Source: Colius striatus
Lineage: Eukaryota; Chordata; Aves; Coliiformes; Coliidae
Direction of reading: 5' to 3'
Assembly (NCBI RefSeq): GCF_028858725.1
Contig: NC_084769.1
Coordinates: 8,681,501 to 8,745,500, forward strand
DNA: 64,000 bases
Part shown: positions 1 to 14,000 of the stretch, piece by piece
Position numbering within the stretch: the first letter of the stretch is position 1
How the letters are laid out: each line of letters starts with the position of its first letter
The notes under the pieces: model-generated
What the model saw: only the letters and a program-made list of their open reading frames with translations
What the model was told of the DNA's origin: nothing
Database searches by the model: none
Position numbers and translations under genes: made by a program

Positions 1-994
1 TCTCTAACACATTACCATACTGGAAAGCCATATGTAATACAAAAGGTGGGAATCCCATAGACTAAAGGTGGATATAACACAGGTTAAAAATGACAGTGAC
101 TCCCTAAACCCTATAACACACCTCGGAAATCAAAAGTCTTCTGCAGAATTTTAAATGTGCAGCATTAAAAACCAGCTGCATTAGAATGCCATGATTTGTT
201 TTACTAGTCTATGGAAACACTATAATTCCTTTTTCTATCTGTGAGATTCATCCCATAAGGATTTTGCTAAATTATACCTCCTGTCCTTCAGTGTTGTGGA
301 TTAATAATGCTTCACTAATGAGGATTAAATAGCTCAAGAATTCTGTGATGTGTGCAAACAGCAAGACTGTAAGGCAAGATCTGTATTCAGAACCAAGAAC
401 TTTGTTCAATTTTCAAAATCCTGGAATTATGCTGCAGCACCTCTCTAGGCAAAATTTAACTGTCTTCAATTAAAGCTCTTCTTTTCATTCATAGGTTTAT
501 TACATTTAAAATCAGAAGGGCAGGGGTTAGTTGGATCCCACGACAATCACCCAGTCCCCCTGCAGTGAGTACATTAGCTTCTGTTTGGCTAAAATATCTT
601 CTTAACCTGAAGACCTTGAGAGAGGAAGACACCAATATTTCTTTTTGTAGTTTCTTAAAAATGTGAGTACAGTTTCTCATTTGTACTTGTTTGATTTCTG
701 CCTCCAGACACTAGTTCTTGTTCTATAACTCTAATTTCTGTTAGAGCCCTTGAAAAAGTCTATTCCAGGCACCTATGGATTGTCACCTACATGTGGTCTT
801 TCTGACTATTTCTTTCATTTATATCAAGGTGCTACCTCAGGCTCTCCAGTCATCTTTGTTTCTTTTCTACATGGGATTCAGCTTTTTACATGTTTTAAGT
901 CAGGGTTTCAAATCAAAAAGCATTATTGCATTTAGTCTGATCAGGATAGTCCTAGCAGCTGTTCCTCAGCTTATGTTTCTTTCTTTCTCCTTCT
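1..994. other. Intergenic, nothing recognised
   Basis: AT-rich unique sequence. Short open frames only, none with a recognisable product. Confidence 0.7.
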
Positions 995-1392
995 CCTAAT
1001 GAGGAAAGGCTGTGAGACCTGAAGCTCTTTAGGCTGGAGAAGAGGAGACTGAGGGGGGATCTCGGTAATATTTACAAGTATCTAAATGGTGGATGTCAGG
1101 AGGTTGGAGCAGCACTTTTTTCTGTTGTATCTAGTGACAGGACAGGGGGTAATGGGCATAAGCTGGAACACAAAAAATTCCATTTAAACATAGGAAAAAC
1201 TATTTCACTGTTGAGGTGAGGGAGCCCTGGCACAGGCTGCCCAGGGAGGGTGTGGAGGCTCCTTCTCTGGAGGTTTTCAAACCCACCTGGACACGTTCCT
1301 GTGTGACCTGATCTAGGTGGACCTGCTTTGCCAGGAGGGTTGGACTGGATGATCTCCAAAGGTCCCTTCCAACCTCTATCATTGTATGATTC
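995..1392 (+). mobile_element. CR1 LINE, 5'-truncated 3' end
   Basis: Runs from gaggaaaggctg through ctggcacaggctgcccaggg to the 3' terminus ccaacctctatcattgtatg. Only the end of the last ORF and the 3' UTR remain. It is closely similar to the copies at 2301-3142 and 29240-30450, so it belongs to the same young subfamily. Confidence 0.9.
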
Positions 1393-2300
1393 CTCCTTTA
1401 TGCTACAGTATCACATTCAGTGCACTGAATTTCTCTTCATCTCCTAAAACATCTTTAAGTTGCTGTTTACCAGGAAATTCTATTTTCTGCAGATGTGTCC
1501 TTGATAGTTTGGTTGGGTTTGAGTTTTTTTCTGCATTGGTTGCATTTTCTGCATGGGCTCAGATTACCAAATTTTTGAAATATAAATTCTGACTGCCAGC
1601 AGAATGCCTGACTCTGACCCTTACTTAGCCCTAGCCACTCAGTCTATCTGCCACATTTTGAGTTTCCCTGAACCAACCTCCCTAGAGAACTTTAAGAGTT
1701 CTGTAACAATTACCAATGATATCATTTTTGAGATCTACCCATTTGTAATGCTTGTTTCACTGATGCTGAAGAATGCAAAATTTTTCATCAAAATACAAGG
1801 AAAATATTATAAAAATCTACACAAGCACCATTATCAACAAATTTATCATGTCATTCAAAATCAGGTTTGCTGTGTAAGCCATATTTTTCAGGAAAAAAAA
1901 AAATGCATTGATTAGCATTTATTATATGTCTGTCTTTTGAACCTCTATCATATAAATCCCTTGTTAAGTTTTCCACTGTTTTGCCCTGGACTGACATGAG
2001 GTGAAGCTTCTTATCCATGTTGGGTTCCTTCAGATGTTGGAATTTGCTGTTAGCTATTTTACCCCACATTTCATGTTTTATAAAGGCATCACAAGGCCAG
2101 AGATACTCTTTTAAAAATCCTCTTCTCAGTTTTTGTGAGTTAAAGACATTGAAGTCTGCAAATTTAAACTTGTTTTAGTCATCTTTCTGTCATATCAAGC
2201 AAGAAACTTCACCAAACTTTTCTAAATCACTACAAACAATTTTACTGTCTTCACATAGAAACAGTCTAATACTTGAGTAAGGTCTGAAGGATTTAGCTGT
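1393..2300. other. Intergenic between two CR1 copies
   Basis: AT-rich unique sequence separating the CR1 copies at 995 and 2301. No gene signal. Confidence 0.7.
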
Positions 2301-3142
2301 CATGAGGGGACAGTGTACCCTCAGCAAGTTCACTGATGACACCAAACTGGGAGGAATGACTGACTCAGCAGAAGGCTGTGATCTCATTCAGCAACATCTT
2401 GACAGGCCTGAGAGTTGGGCAGAGAGGAACCTCATGAGGTTCAACAAGGACAAGTGCAGAGTCCTGCATCTGGGGAGGAACAACCCCATGCACCAGTACA
2501 GGCTGGGGATTGACCTGCTGGAGAGCAGCTCTGCAGAGAGAGACCTGGGAGCGCTGGTTGATAATAAACTAAACATGAGCCAGCAATGTGCCCTCGTGGC
2601 CAAGAAGGCCAATGGCATTCTGGGGGAAATTAAGAAGAGTGGAGTCCTGTGTCCAGTTCTGAGCTCCCCAGCTCAAGAGGGACAGGGAACTGCTGGAGAG
2701 AGTCCAGCACAGGGCCATTAAGATGAACAGGAGACTGGAGCATCTTCCTTATGAGGAAAGGCTGCGGGACCTGGGGCTATCTAGTCTAGAAAAGAGGAGA
2801 CTGAGGGGGGATCTCATTAATACTTAGAAGTATTTCAAAGGTGTATGGCAGGAGGATGTGGAGGCATTATTTTCTGTGGTGTCCAGTGACAGGACTAAGG
2901 TTAATGGGCATAAGCTGGAACACAAAAAATTCCACTTAAATGCAGGAAAAAACTATTTCACTGTTGAGGTGAGGGAGCCCTGGCACAGGCTGCCCAGGGA
3001 GAGTGTGGAAGCTCCATCACTGGAGGTTTTCAAAACCCGCCTGGACACGTTCCTGTGTGACCTGATCTAGGTGGACCTGCTTTAGCAGGGAAGTTGGATT
3101 AGCTGATCCCTAGAGGCTCCTCTCAACCGTTGCCACTCTGTG
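2301..3142 (+). mobile_element. CR1 LINE, 5'-truncated with internal deletion
   Basis: Covers the end of the reverse transcriptase ORF (SKFTDDTKLGG, NKDKCRVLHLGRNNP) and the 3' UTR. Compared with the copy at 29240-30450 about 60 bases are missing at 2640/2641. The 3' end is a degenerate cactctgtgatttg. The remaining frame is broken. Confidence 0.92.
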
Positions 3143-6100
3143 ATTTGACTGGAATACTCCATTGCATCACACAGCTGTATTTCATTTCCGACCTCTTCTT
3201 TTCTATGCGTAGTAAAGGGATGGGTGGTAGAATCCTTCCACAATCAACTGCAATATTTTTTCCATAGGTTTGAGTCCAAACCCAGCTGAATTATGAGTGA
3301 AAGAAGCTCTTGAAAGGAGCATTTCCAGGTCCCCTACACCTCCTTACTATTCCTAAACAGTCAGAAGGCAGTATCTGGGAGAGATGAACCACTTCTATTT
3401 CCAATTTTAGAGAATTGATATATTAGCTTTGATGAAGGCTTTCTGGTACTTTGGGAGGTGTGCATATGGGTGTTTTTTTACTGTTTTGGTAGGAATACAA
3501 ACAGAGAAATACAAGCCTTGGACACCAAATTTCTACTTTGTTATTAAACCGCTCCTACTTTGCCATATATAAACAAACATATACTGAGGAACAAATGGGT
3601 ACCATAGTATGCAAGAACTGCAGTGACTCTGCATGGAAGGATCTTTCTCTGTGTTCCATTTTAGGCTGCTTAAGAGGACAGCTGCTGCTTTTGCAGCAAG
3701 CAAATATTAAGACTTTTGGGTTCTGCTCAAATAAACCCACAGTCTTTATGCTATAATTTCAGAGCACTTTATCAGAAGGATAGATGTAGCAAACCACGTA
3801 ATAAATGTGTTATCAGTTTTACCTTATCTGAATAGCTAACATAAGCACTCTGCTAGGAAAAGTCTGACTGGTTTTAATGTTGCACAGGCTGTGTTTTGTG
3901 CACCAGTTTTGATCCTGAGTACTCAGATTGGACTGGAATGCCCAAAGGGTGGCATCTAAGTGTTTCTTATTTATGATAAAGAAGTTGTCAGTGTAAATTT
4001 TGAAGCAAAAATTGCAAAGCTGGATTTCACGTCTGACAGTACATTTCCAAACAATATACTTTGTACCACGGTCATGTTTCAGTGCTGAGCTGTATAACTT
4101 ATCCTACAGATGTCATTGCACACTCTCAGATTACTGTGAACTTTAGACATTGATATAAACATTTTATTAAGTTGTTCTAATACATTGCTGCCATGATGAA
4201 GCTCTGGAAGTAGAATTGATTTGGCTGGAATGTTTGAGTAAGATATTTCACAATGACCTCAGAAGTATCTCCACAGTAAAAATACTTGGAAAAACCTAGA
4301 CTTTAAAGGGAAAGGAAAGATGTGTGGAGAGCTTCACCCCAAAGCTGGTCAAATAAGTACTGAAATTTGACTCTGTAACTCTCAGGGAACTGTATCAAAG
4401 CAACGGTCTCAGGGCAGCTCCTTGCTGACAGAGCTACACTGCAACTCCAGCCCTGCTGATGAATATCAGAGAGAAGCAAGAATTAAAGGCCAGCTGCCCC
4501 TTGGACTCAACCACAGCAAGATGCAGACCAAAAGCTGCTCTTGTGCCAGATTCACCGCAAAGCCAACTAGGGCAGGAGGAGTCCTCAAGCAATCCTATTG
4601 CATGAGCTTCTTGCTGTTAAGGTTAGCTCCACACTGTCATAACTGCTCTGAAAGTTGATCCTGTCTGGCTACGTCAACAACTTTTGAGATCCATGGAGAT
4701 CCTGGTTCCCTAGGCTCCACTCTCAGCTTGTCCTCTCCTGCCCCTACTCTCAGACAGGACTAGGTTCTTTAGTTACACAGGATTACAACTAAAATCAACA
4801 GCATCTTCTCACTGATGCCAGTTGGCATAGGGCAGTAATAAGCACATTTGACTTTGATTTATATTGGATTAGATCCTTAGAATAAGGATGATAACTGAGC
4901 CATAGCCTTGTAGATGGCAGAAAAACTGACAGATGTGTGACTAAGCTCCTTCTGGGGCACTCCATATTTCTCCCAGGTACACAAGTGGATCTGGGTAATC
5001 CACAGCACTGGGATACTTCTTCTAAGAGGAAGGTAGGAGGAGGGAAGAGCTGCTGCTGGGGACATTTGGCTGGTCATGTTAATGCTGACGATTTTAATTA
5101 CCCTTATCATTTTATCCCTTTCTTCCACAGAAACCCTAGCCGACTTGGTGGAGAAGCAAAAGCAGATTGGGAGCAGCACACATCCAGTTTTCCGGGAGGA
5201 GATGAAGAATATGATTTACCTATTGAACAGCACTATGACCTGAAGTAGGAGTATCCAGATTCAATTTCATAATCGGCCAGGAAAATGCACACTGTCTGTA
5301 CTTGTAATTGGATCCATACAGTCGCTGAACAGTTTAGCAAATTGCATCTTTCTCGTTTGTGTGCCTGCATATCAGTGGTCAGCTCCGTAGGTATTTCTTC
5401 ATTTCAGATAGTTCTTGCCATTTCAGCTCTGGAAAAAATCTCACTTTTTGTACTTGTATGAAGTATTATTTAAAAGTCAAAGACTTCTGGTTACCTGGCA
5501 ACCTATAAATGAAGTCTTTGGAAAAGGAACCTGAAAGGAGGGACCTACTGAATATCAGTCATGTTTCTACATTGTAAATGAAGCTATATCACAAAAGATG
5601 TCAAATATAAATGGGTCTTTGCACTCTAGGACTAGTTTATCATTAGAAATATTAGCAAAATACAAAAATTTAAATGCATTTCTATGAATAAATATAGCAA
5701 ACATTTTCTCTGTCCTGCCCAAGCCTGTGACTCCACCTGAGCTCCAAAAAAAGCTTCAGCTCCCATTGAAAGGCTACAAGTGTTTAAATCAATTTAATTA
5801 ACCTTACTGGCTAAGAACAGCTAGAAGAGTATGCCCAAGTAACTGGTAAAGGCCAGGCATTGCAATTTTTCTCCATTTCAGATTTCAGCCCTGCATAGAA
5901 AAGCATCCCTGACCTCCCATCAGAGAACCATCAGGGTTCAATGCTGGCATCTGCCCAGTTAACAATACATTGAGAAAACAATTTTATTTTAATTGCTTCT
6001 GTAATTCTGAAGCACAATCGGGCTCTGGATGTGAGCTAGAGAACTTATGGATGCTAGAGCACAAGGGATGAAAACTGACGAGTGCAATGCCACACAGACT

Positions 6101-7913
6101 TTTCTGATTTGTGTGGTGAGGGTGGGCATGAAGAAGGCTGCTCTTTCCTCTTGCCATTCCTTGCTAAACACGGGAAGAAGCTCAGGCTGTTCTCTACAGA
6201 TGCAGCAGCAGCAGACTCACAAGCAGCTGAACATATCTAGCACACAGATGTCTGATTTGATATTAATATTATTTCAGATGTACATTAGAGGGGCAGATGT
6301 ATAATCTGGGACTACATCCAAATTGCCTTCTGAGGCACTAAGATAATCGGTAAGAATTTATTCTTGTTATTGTTGCTCATTCCCGCTCCTGTCCCTTAAA
6401 AACTAAAACAAGGAAAAAGGAAAGGAAAAAAAAAAAAAGCACTAACCTTTCTTTTAAACAAGCCAAAAAGACTGAAGTATCAGAGTTGATGCAGTTCTAT
6501 GGCACATCATCAAAGACTTGATTACGTCTGGAAGTTCAATGGGTTTTGAAGTAAATAAACATTTAAACCTGTCATATTGTAAAATGACCTTATTTAACTG
6601 AAGATCAGAACCCACTTAACAGCTAGTGCCTCTACAGAAGAGAAGGGTCTTAAAATGCATTGAAATGTTTCCTTTCACAGTTCCTATCAACAGTTACCCC
6701 TCACCCTCCCACAGAGGTGTCTGTTCTCTCTGCACCCTTGGCTGAGAGCACTGAAGGAAGGCAGGTGTCAGACAGGACTTTGTGTTTGTACAGTTACTTC
6801 CCATTGATGTGAGTAGTGAAGCAGAAATGATAAAAGCCAGAGACACTGCTCACCCTCCTGATAAAATTCAACAGTTTGGAGCAGGGTGGGATGCCAACGA
6901 TCCTGCATTGTTCCTGAACACACATTCTTACAGAAAGAACTGCAAAGCCATTAGAGAAATTTTCACGTCTTCCTTTTGAATTATATAGATCACTAGGTAT
7001 AAGTGCAGGTAAATAGGCTGGAAAGGTTGGGGAAAAAAATCTCTGGCTGGCTTAACCCCTCCTGTAACAACATTCTTCAGAATGACTTGGAATAATACAG
7101 AGTAAATGATTTTTTAAAATGACGCTTCTTCCTGCTACTTCATTATTACTATATAAACAAGAAGAACAAAAGTGGCTTTGCAGTGGTACAATCAAAAACA
7201 TTCTTCCTGGGGTTTGTTCTTTGAGGCCAGCTACTGAAGTTGCTAGGCTGGAAGATGCTAATAAAAAGGACTATTTTAAGATTTGTTATCTACATTATAA
7301 CAATGGCAAGTCCATCGGTATGGATAGGGAAAAGATCTGCTAGAGCTATAGTTTGTTATATACCACTTTCATCATTTCAAGCACAGAATCTTGTGGTAGT
7401 GTAATTACAACAATATCAGACTCTTTTTTCATCCCCCCTAAAAATCCCCAAGCCCAGAACCCAAAGCTGTTTTTCTACAGAAATGTCACATCCCAGAAAC
7501 ATTGTAAAGGCTTTTTGATGACTGAGAGCTGTGATACCAAATTCATGAGAGCAGTAGAGTGCTGGCTTGGGTTCCATTATTGGTGAGAAGATGGGAAACA
7601 ATCAGACCACTCTTGACAACTTGAAAGCTTAGCAGGAGAACAAACAGCATACAACAGGATTTCACAAATCACTAGGCCCACAGTTGTAGTGTTTTACTTA
7701 TTTATAGAGAAGGAAATGAAATTTTCTAGTCCCGAATCACAGGATGTGTTCTAGCAGGATGCACTGGTCAGATCCAGCAGATATAAACCACCCAGGAAAC
7801 AAAAATATTCAAATTGGAAACAGATACAGATTATTGAAGTAACAAGATGAAAGTCCACCAAGTATCTTTTAGCCTTAAGAATGAAGAGATGAATGTAAAA
7901 AACCCTTGAGTCC
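3143..7913. other. Intergenic, mostly unannotated
   Basis: Apart from the terminal-exon candidate at 5131-5712 and an A-tract near 6427 I see no coding or repeat structure. Confidence 0.65.
5131..5712 (+). other. Candidate terminal exon of an unidentified plus-strand gene
   Basis: A strong acceptor (tttatccctttcttccacag, ending at 5130) is followed by two frames that stay open for about 37 codons. One ends with TGA at 5241-5243 and contains ADLVEKQKQIGSSTHPVF. The other ends with TAG at 5246-5248 and contains GGDEEYDLPIEQHYDLK. An AATAAA follows at 5687-5692, about 440 bases after the stops. I do not recognise either peptide and found no upstream exon, so this may be chance or a non-coding RNA exon. 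Confidence 0.25.
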
Positions 7914-8013
7914 ACAGAACCACAGAATCACAGAATCTTAAGGGTTGGAAGGGACCTCGAAAGATCATCCAGTCCAACCCCCCTGCCAGAGCAGAACCAC
8001 CTAGAGTAGGTGA
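7914..8013 (-). mobile_element. CR1 LINE, short 3'-end fragment
   Basis: Begins with the reverse complement of the CR1 tail (cacagaatcacagaatc) and continues ggttggaagggacct to the usual ccagtccaaccccc. Only about 100 bases; the rest was lost by 5' truncation. Confidence 0.88.
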
Positions 8014-8031
8014 GTAGGTCCAGTATTATTT

Positions 8032-8057
8032 AAAGTTACACTCCAAAGTTACACTCC
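8032..8057. repeat. Tandem duplication, 2 x 13 bp
   Basis: The unit aaagttacactcc is present twice without mismatch, just beyond the truncated end of the CR1 fragment at 7914-8013. Confidence 0.8.
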
Positions 8058-11000
8058 AAAACCCAAAGACCATTCATAAGATTCTTGCAGTTGACATCAG
8101 AAATTCATTCTAGTTAATTTTAACAGATGCCCATAGGTATCCCAGAGAGTATAATTAGTGATCTGGAAACTGGAGGACAAAAAAAAAAAAGTAAAAGCTA
8201 TTATAATTATTTTAGTTTTACAAAGACAAAAAAGCACAAACAGGTTAAACAAGCAAATTTCAAATACCATCAGGTACACTTCTTCACAGAGTTCAATAAA
8301 AAAATTGAACAGAATGCAGCTCAATGCCTAGAATATAGCACTCTGCACCATGCAGTGCAATAATTATGCACAATTAAAGCCTGCTGTGCAATTTTGTAAC
8401 CATTAAAGCTCACTGACTCACACCAACTGAAAAATCTAAACCAACCTGCTACAGAATCCCTTTCCACGTTTAAATCTCAGCTCGCTAATTTCTTCTCTAT
8501 GGCCAAATTATATTTCTCGGTTTGGGCTGATCTTTTCACGGTTGCAGTATTTGAAGCTAAAGCTCTGAACAACTGGACAAGAACTGGCATTAAAATAGCT
8601 TTGAGAACACTTCCATGTTTCACTTCTAGGAAATGCACTTCTCATTCCACTCTTGGAGGCTCAGAATAGGTACTGAATAGCTAAGACCATCATGAAGCTT
8701 TGCAAAAAATACCTTAGGAATATAGGAAAGCTGTGTGTTTATACTGTACAAGAATGACTACTGCACACTCATTTATTTGCATGAAATCCACAGTGTTTAA
8801 GTGCATACTTGTGTTTGTCATTTTATGTCTGACAATTCATTTAGCCCACACATTTACTTGGTGTAATGATACTACAGAGGCTAGCTGAACAGGGTTCCTT
8901 TGCAGAATACATCACAAAGAGGAAGAAATTTAAGACTTTAAGTCTTAAGTGTACTTTGAAGAGTCACAAATTTACACACATTCCAAAACTTACTAAAAGA
9001 CTCTCTCATGGGAGTTGGAAAGGGAGAAATCCCTTGAGAGCATAACAGGTATTGTAGCCCCCTGTAATAGACAGCATCTTAGATCTTGAGGTGATGTATA
9101 CAAAGAGACATAATATAGGCACTTAAATTTATGGATGTCCAGCATTTCCCCAAATAGCACTCTTTTATCCCTGTCTTTGAACAAAGTGTTTTCCCACTGG
9201 CTGCAGTAAGGTTGTAATTTCATTCTTTGTATGTTTTCACAACTGGGACTCAGGATCCTGAACACAACTGCTCTTGCACAGACAAAAGCTCTCAAAGGGT
9301 CAAATGGTGAACATTGTTAAATTGTTAGTACAAAAAGATTAGTAGGTCTAAATTTATCCAAACAAAAACTGCTAATATTACCAAGAACTGTGTTCTGATT
9401 GAGTAGAAATCAAAAAGAGAATGAACTAGAAAGGCAGTGGAACACAGATGATATGCCAAGATTAAATAGACTCTTGAAAAAAGTATAGCAGTGGTGGTTT
9501 GTTATTTACCAGTCCCTTCGGGGTAGCTATAAAAAAAAAGGTTTTAGGCACTTATATAAAGAGGAACTCAAAACAATTTGCTGCTTCTCCTGACTTGTCA
9601 TTCTCAAGAGCTCCTGAGATAGTGTGGCACTATCCAGATCTCATCGACCTGGTACTTGAAGAAATCCTGACCAGACACGGAAGTACATATGAAATAATCT
9701 GAACTATTATCTCCATCATCTTGAGCAAACCATATACCATCAGGTAAATGGATTTTTACGTCCTAATATGGTTGCCTCCTTTATGTGTATGTTTTACCTT
9801 CTGTAAACTACTCTTCTTACTGTTATCTCTTTTCTCTAATGAGAATCTGCCTTCGGCTGCTAAGCCTGTGTCTTCAGCAGCTGTGGGCCACGAGAGAAGT
9901 TTTGAAAGGCAACAATTTAAGGCAGCCTGGATCTCAGACACACTTGTAGTCTCTGAGTGGCTAAGACTATCTGCTGGCTCTATAATTCTTCAGCTGTGAG
10001 GCTGCCAGCAAGAATTACTTCCAGACAAGAGATTTTTATTTTGCTGTTCTGTATGTTTGTTTTATTTAGTTTTCAAGAAAGATAATTTTTGGAGCAACAG
10101 CAACTCTGGCTATTTGAATTCACTTCTTTTTTTTAAGCAGAAGAGCAGTTTCTACTACTGCCAATACTATCTGAAAGACTATCATTTTTGATAGATACTT
10201 TCTTTTTTGGCAGAAAAGAGACTACACAAAGATGTGTGCTAGTATTATTATTGTTACATTATTTTGTATTTAATACTTTGTATTTTAGGTCCTTTATCTG
10301 CCTCCTTTATATCTTAAAAAACTTCTACTAAAGTAAAAAGTTGCTGTGTTTGGACAAAGACAAGGTCTCTTTCTCAGAAAATCATGATCATGGACTCCCT
10401 TCCACTGGAGCCATTAGGCTTGTTTCAGTGTCTACTTGTCTAATCAAACATTACAAAATGCCATCATGTTCAGTCACCTCAGGACTGATTTGCAAGACAA
10501 CACAATGGATGAGAAAGAGGTTGTGAATTTTAAATTTTGATACACATTTGTACATTAATTTTCAATTCAGAGAACACAGCAGACAAAAGTACACTGTTTG
10601 CTGTTACTAGAATGCATGCTTTGGGACACTGAGGCCCATCCAGGCAGTCAGAGAACACAAGTAGGAGCAACTTGTAGGATGGAGCAAGGTCTGTCATCTA
10701 TTTACTTCTGCTCTTTGAACCTCAGGCTGGATTAGTAGTGAGGGAGTGGATAGGGTATACCGTACCTCTTCCAGAACACACCTTTTCTCTTATATCTCTG
10801 TGCAGGAGCTTAAGCCAGTGAGGTGCTGTTGACTGAACCCAGATTCAGACCCACGTGTTTAGGACAGAGCGAATCCCTCTATCTGCACCCTTCAGCCTAA
10901 GCCTTAAAATCTTTTCAGTACAGGGCCAAGCTCAACTCTGCCAGCAACCTGCTGTCCACCAAACATCTGAACAAGACAAGCAAAGACTTGTTGCCATCAC

Positions 11001-14000
11001 TAGGATAATAGGTGCTGGGGGTGAACTCAGATTTTGCAAAGAAAGCACATACCTGCAAACTCTTCACTGCAATGAAAACCTGCCAAGCCAAAGGCACTGA
11101 AGGGTGTATGGAGGAACACAGCTCCCAGTCTATGACAGCACACCCATGCTAAGTAAGCAAACCAGTAATTTCTGTGGTATTTTTCTGAGCCGATTTACAT
11201 GATCACGCTGATGAGCACGGCATGCCAGCTGTGTAGGATGGCACTCTGCTAAAGCCAGTGGTAAAGCAAATTTAGTAGCCCTTTGTGTAGGCCACATTGT
11301 CTTTGCTTCATCTGGACACTGCAATGTTAAAGCAAGCCTGTAGAGACCATATAAGTAGATGAAAATGAAACAGCAGCAATATGAGCTTATGTTAATCAGA
11401 TTATGACTTCAAGGCCATATTTTGGCAAGTCCTTGAGAAACACTTCACGTTGTTTCGGCAAAAGGCAAAACACTTTGTCCATGAGAGCCCCTGGGTATGC
11501 AGTCGTGACTGCAAGGCCACTGAAGGACAAGGTTATGGAAAGACACAGGCAAAGATCTTTCCTCATGGGGAAATAATAATGAACTAGCAGAGCCAGATAC
11601 ATAGTCAATGTCTTACCCAGCTTCTTAACCCCAAACTGCACTATAAATCTCCTATATCCCCACACATGGATCTGTGACAGAAGCCTCTGGAGTTTACCTG
11701 GCCCTCCTCATGTCAGGAAGCTGAGGCAGAGCTGCTGCAACTCCCTGTCCACAACTCTTTTGTTGACAACAAACCCTTCAGAAATGTACCAGACTCAAGA
11801 TCACGATGCAGAAATACATCTGCACCAGCTATGTGTGCCCGGGCACAGGCTGAGAGGCTCCTCTGTGAGGAGAGGTTGGTGTTGCCTCATGCCCAACACA
11901 GCCGGTTCCAGGCAGTTCCAGGCAGTTCTGCTGCAGCCCCACCGCAGGGCACAGCTGAGCCCCTCAGCAACCTCAGAGGCACCTCTGGCAGACCATATCT
12001 AAGAAAGGGCAAAATGCCATAGAGGGGATGAAGAGCGAAGGAAAAAGAGAAACAGCCCAGTGAGTGCCCAGTTCTGGAGAGAAGGAAGTGCTCCCAGTGC
12101 CCAAGCAATAAATTAATCTTCCCCAAGTTGAGTCTGTTTTGCCCATGAGCACGATTAGTAAGAGATCTCCATGCCTTCATCTTGATCCATTAGCTTTTTT
12201 TCCTCTTATTTTGTCCCTCAGTACAGTTGAGAAGAGGGTGCAAGAGAATGTCTGGGTGACTGCCTGGCCCTCGGCCAGGGCCGACCCACCACACCTGCTT
12301 TATGTTGGGTTTACATATGACAATATCCCCTTCATTAGACAGAACTTAAACCCTACTCTGATGTTTAAACCTGGGTGCTTCCTCCTAAACTTTCTGGAGT
12401 GCCATTTGTGGCACAGCTGGCTTGTCAGTGTGTGTACGCTGCCTGCCATCTCCAAGGACATAATAGGAATCAGTCAGGGTGTGAAAATGGGACTAAGATA
12501 CAAAGATATATTTATGCAAACTTATCTAAACAGAACTGAGCTAAGTGCTTGAAGTGATTAAAAAAAAAAAAACAGGGCCTTAGAGCCAAGGCTTTTCTTC
12601 TCGTTTCTTGAGACAACACTTGGTGGTACTAAGACTAGCACCACAACAGTCAGCAAGAGTACCATGTTGTTAGTATTCCTGCCTGGGTAAGCTCAGCTTG
12701 TGGTAAATCTATGACACCAGCACTCACTCTGTGGGCTGGAAACCATAAGGACTGTATGAAATACCTATATAAATATACCCCTTGGCTCTTTGTCATAGTA
12801 CTTTAATTTTTACTATACCATGTAGAATTGTAAATTCTATGTATTTAAGCTCTTCAACATCAGTCAATATTACATGTGATTACTTCATTATTTCACCTTA
12901 TATACCTGGAATGAATCTTTTTCCTAAGGTGAACTGGAATGACACACTTAAGTATCATCATCTATTAATGCAACACACGCATCTTCTCCCTTTCTGACTG
13001 GCCATGATTTGTTATCTGTAAGACCAAGGAGGAATACTGAGCTGAACATCAGCTATCAGATTAGGCTACCTGCATTTATCCTGTAATTGTCTGAATATTT
13101 TAATAATTGTGCATAATACGATATTACTATTTAGATAAACCAACTCATACAGTGTATTTCTGATAACATGATCTCTGCTTGGTAACTAAACACCTGAAGA
13201 GAGAATCAGCTTCCTAATTCTTGCAGCATACTTCACTACAAGGTGTCTTCACCTTGCTTTCCCTTGGGACAAATGATAATTGATCTGAGCTGGACTCTGA
13301 ATACCAGCCCAGCCTGCTAGCCTGGGAAATCCCATACTGCTGTTTGAGCAAGAAGGACATTTACAGGCCATCAACGAGAGCCAAGGGGTTCAATTAGTTG
13401 TATCCTTTTCTCTCAGACAACTGCAGGCAAAGAAATTTTGCCAGCTCTGGGTTTAAAATAAAAGAACAGCATATCAGTAAGGGATCGTCAATACCCATGA
13501 ATAAAATCACATGTTAATTAAGAGGAAATAATTATTCCAGTGTACATAACTGATTCTTAAAAAAACACTCTGCAGACAGAAAAGTTAAATAGTAGCAAGA
13601 ACTTACATTTTTTTGCAAAAAGATCAAGACTAGTGACAAAAGAACCATTCCCTGCAGGAAAAAAACCAACAATATTAATAAGGGTAAAGGGCAAGTTGCC
13701 CTTCTGCTCTCCTGGCAAGTCTGTTGCTGTGAAACTACTAAAACGGAGAAGCTATGCACCTCCACTATTAGATGATTAGCAATTATATAACTATTGGGAC
13801 ATTAATATAAATCATAATCCAAACTCTTTAAAAAAAAAAAAAACATTAAAAGGCACCTCTCCAAGTACAGTACAGAGAAAAACTGAGGCAGTAATTAGGA
13901 TAGAAATGGAAAGAAAAGATTTAAAACTCTCTATTACTTTTTTGGGGAGGTGGACAACAAAGAAAACACATTAAAGAATTTATTCATGGGATCTGCATTG

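Noticed and set aside
4937..5248. A 103-codon plus-strand open frame taken as one coding exon
   Set aside because: It runs straight through a strong splice acceptor at 5130, so the upstream half is more likely intronic. Only the part after 5130 is kept as a low-confidence candidate.
12139..12552. A 137-codon plus-strand open frame
   Set aside because: No domain, no convincing splice sites and no recognisable similarity; treated as chance in a slightly more GC-rich patch.
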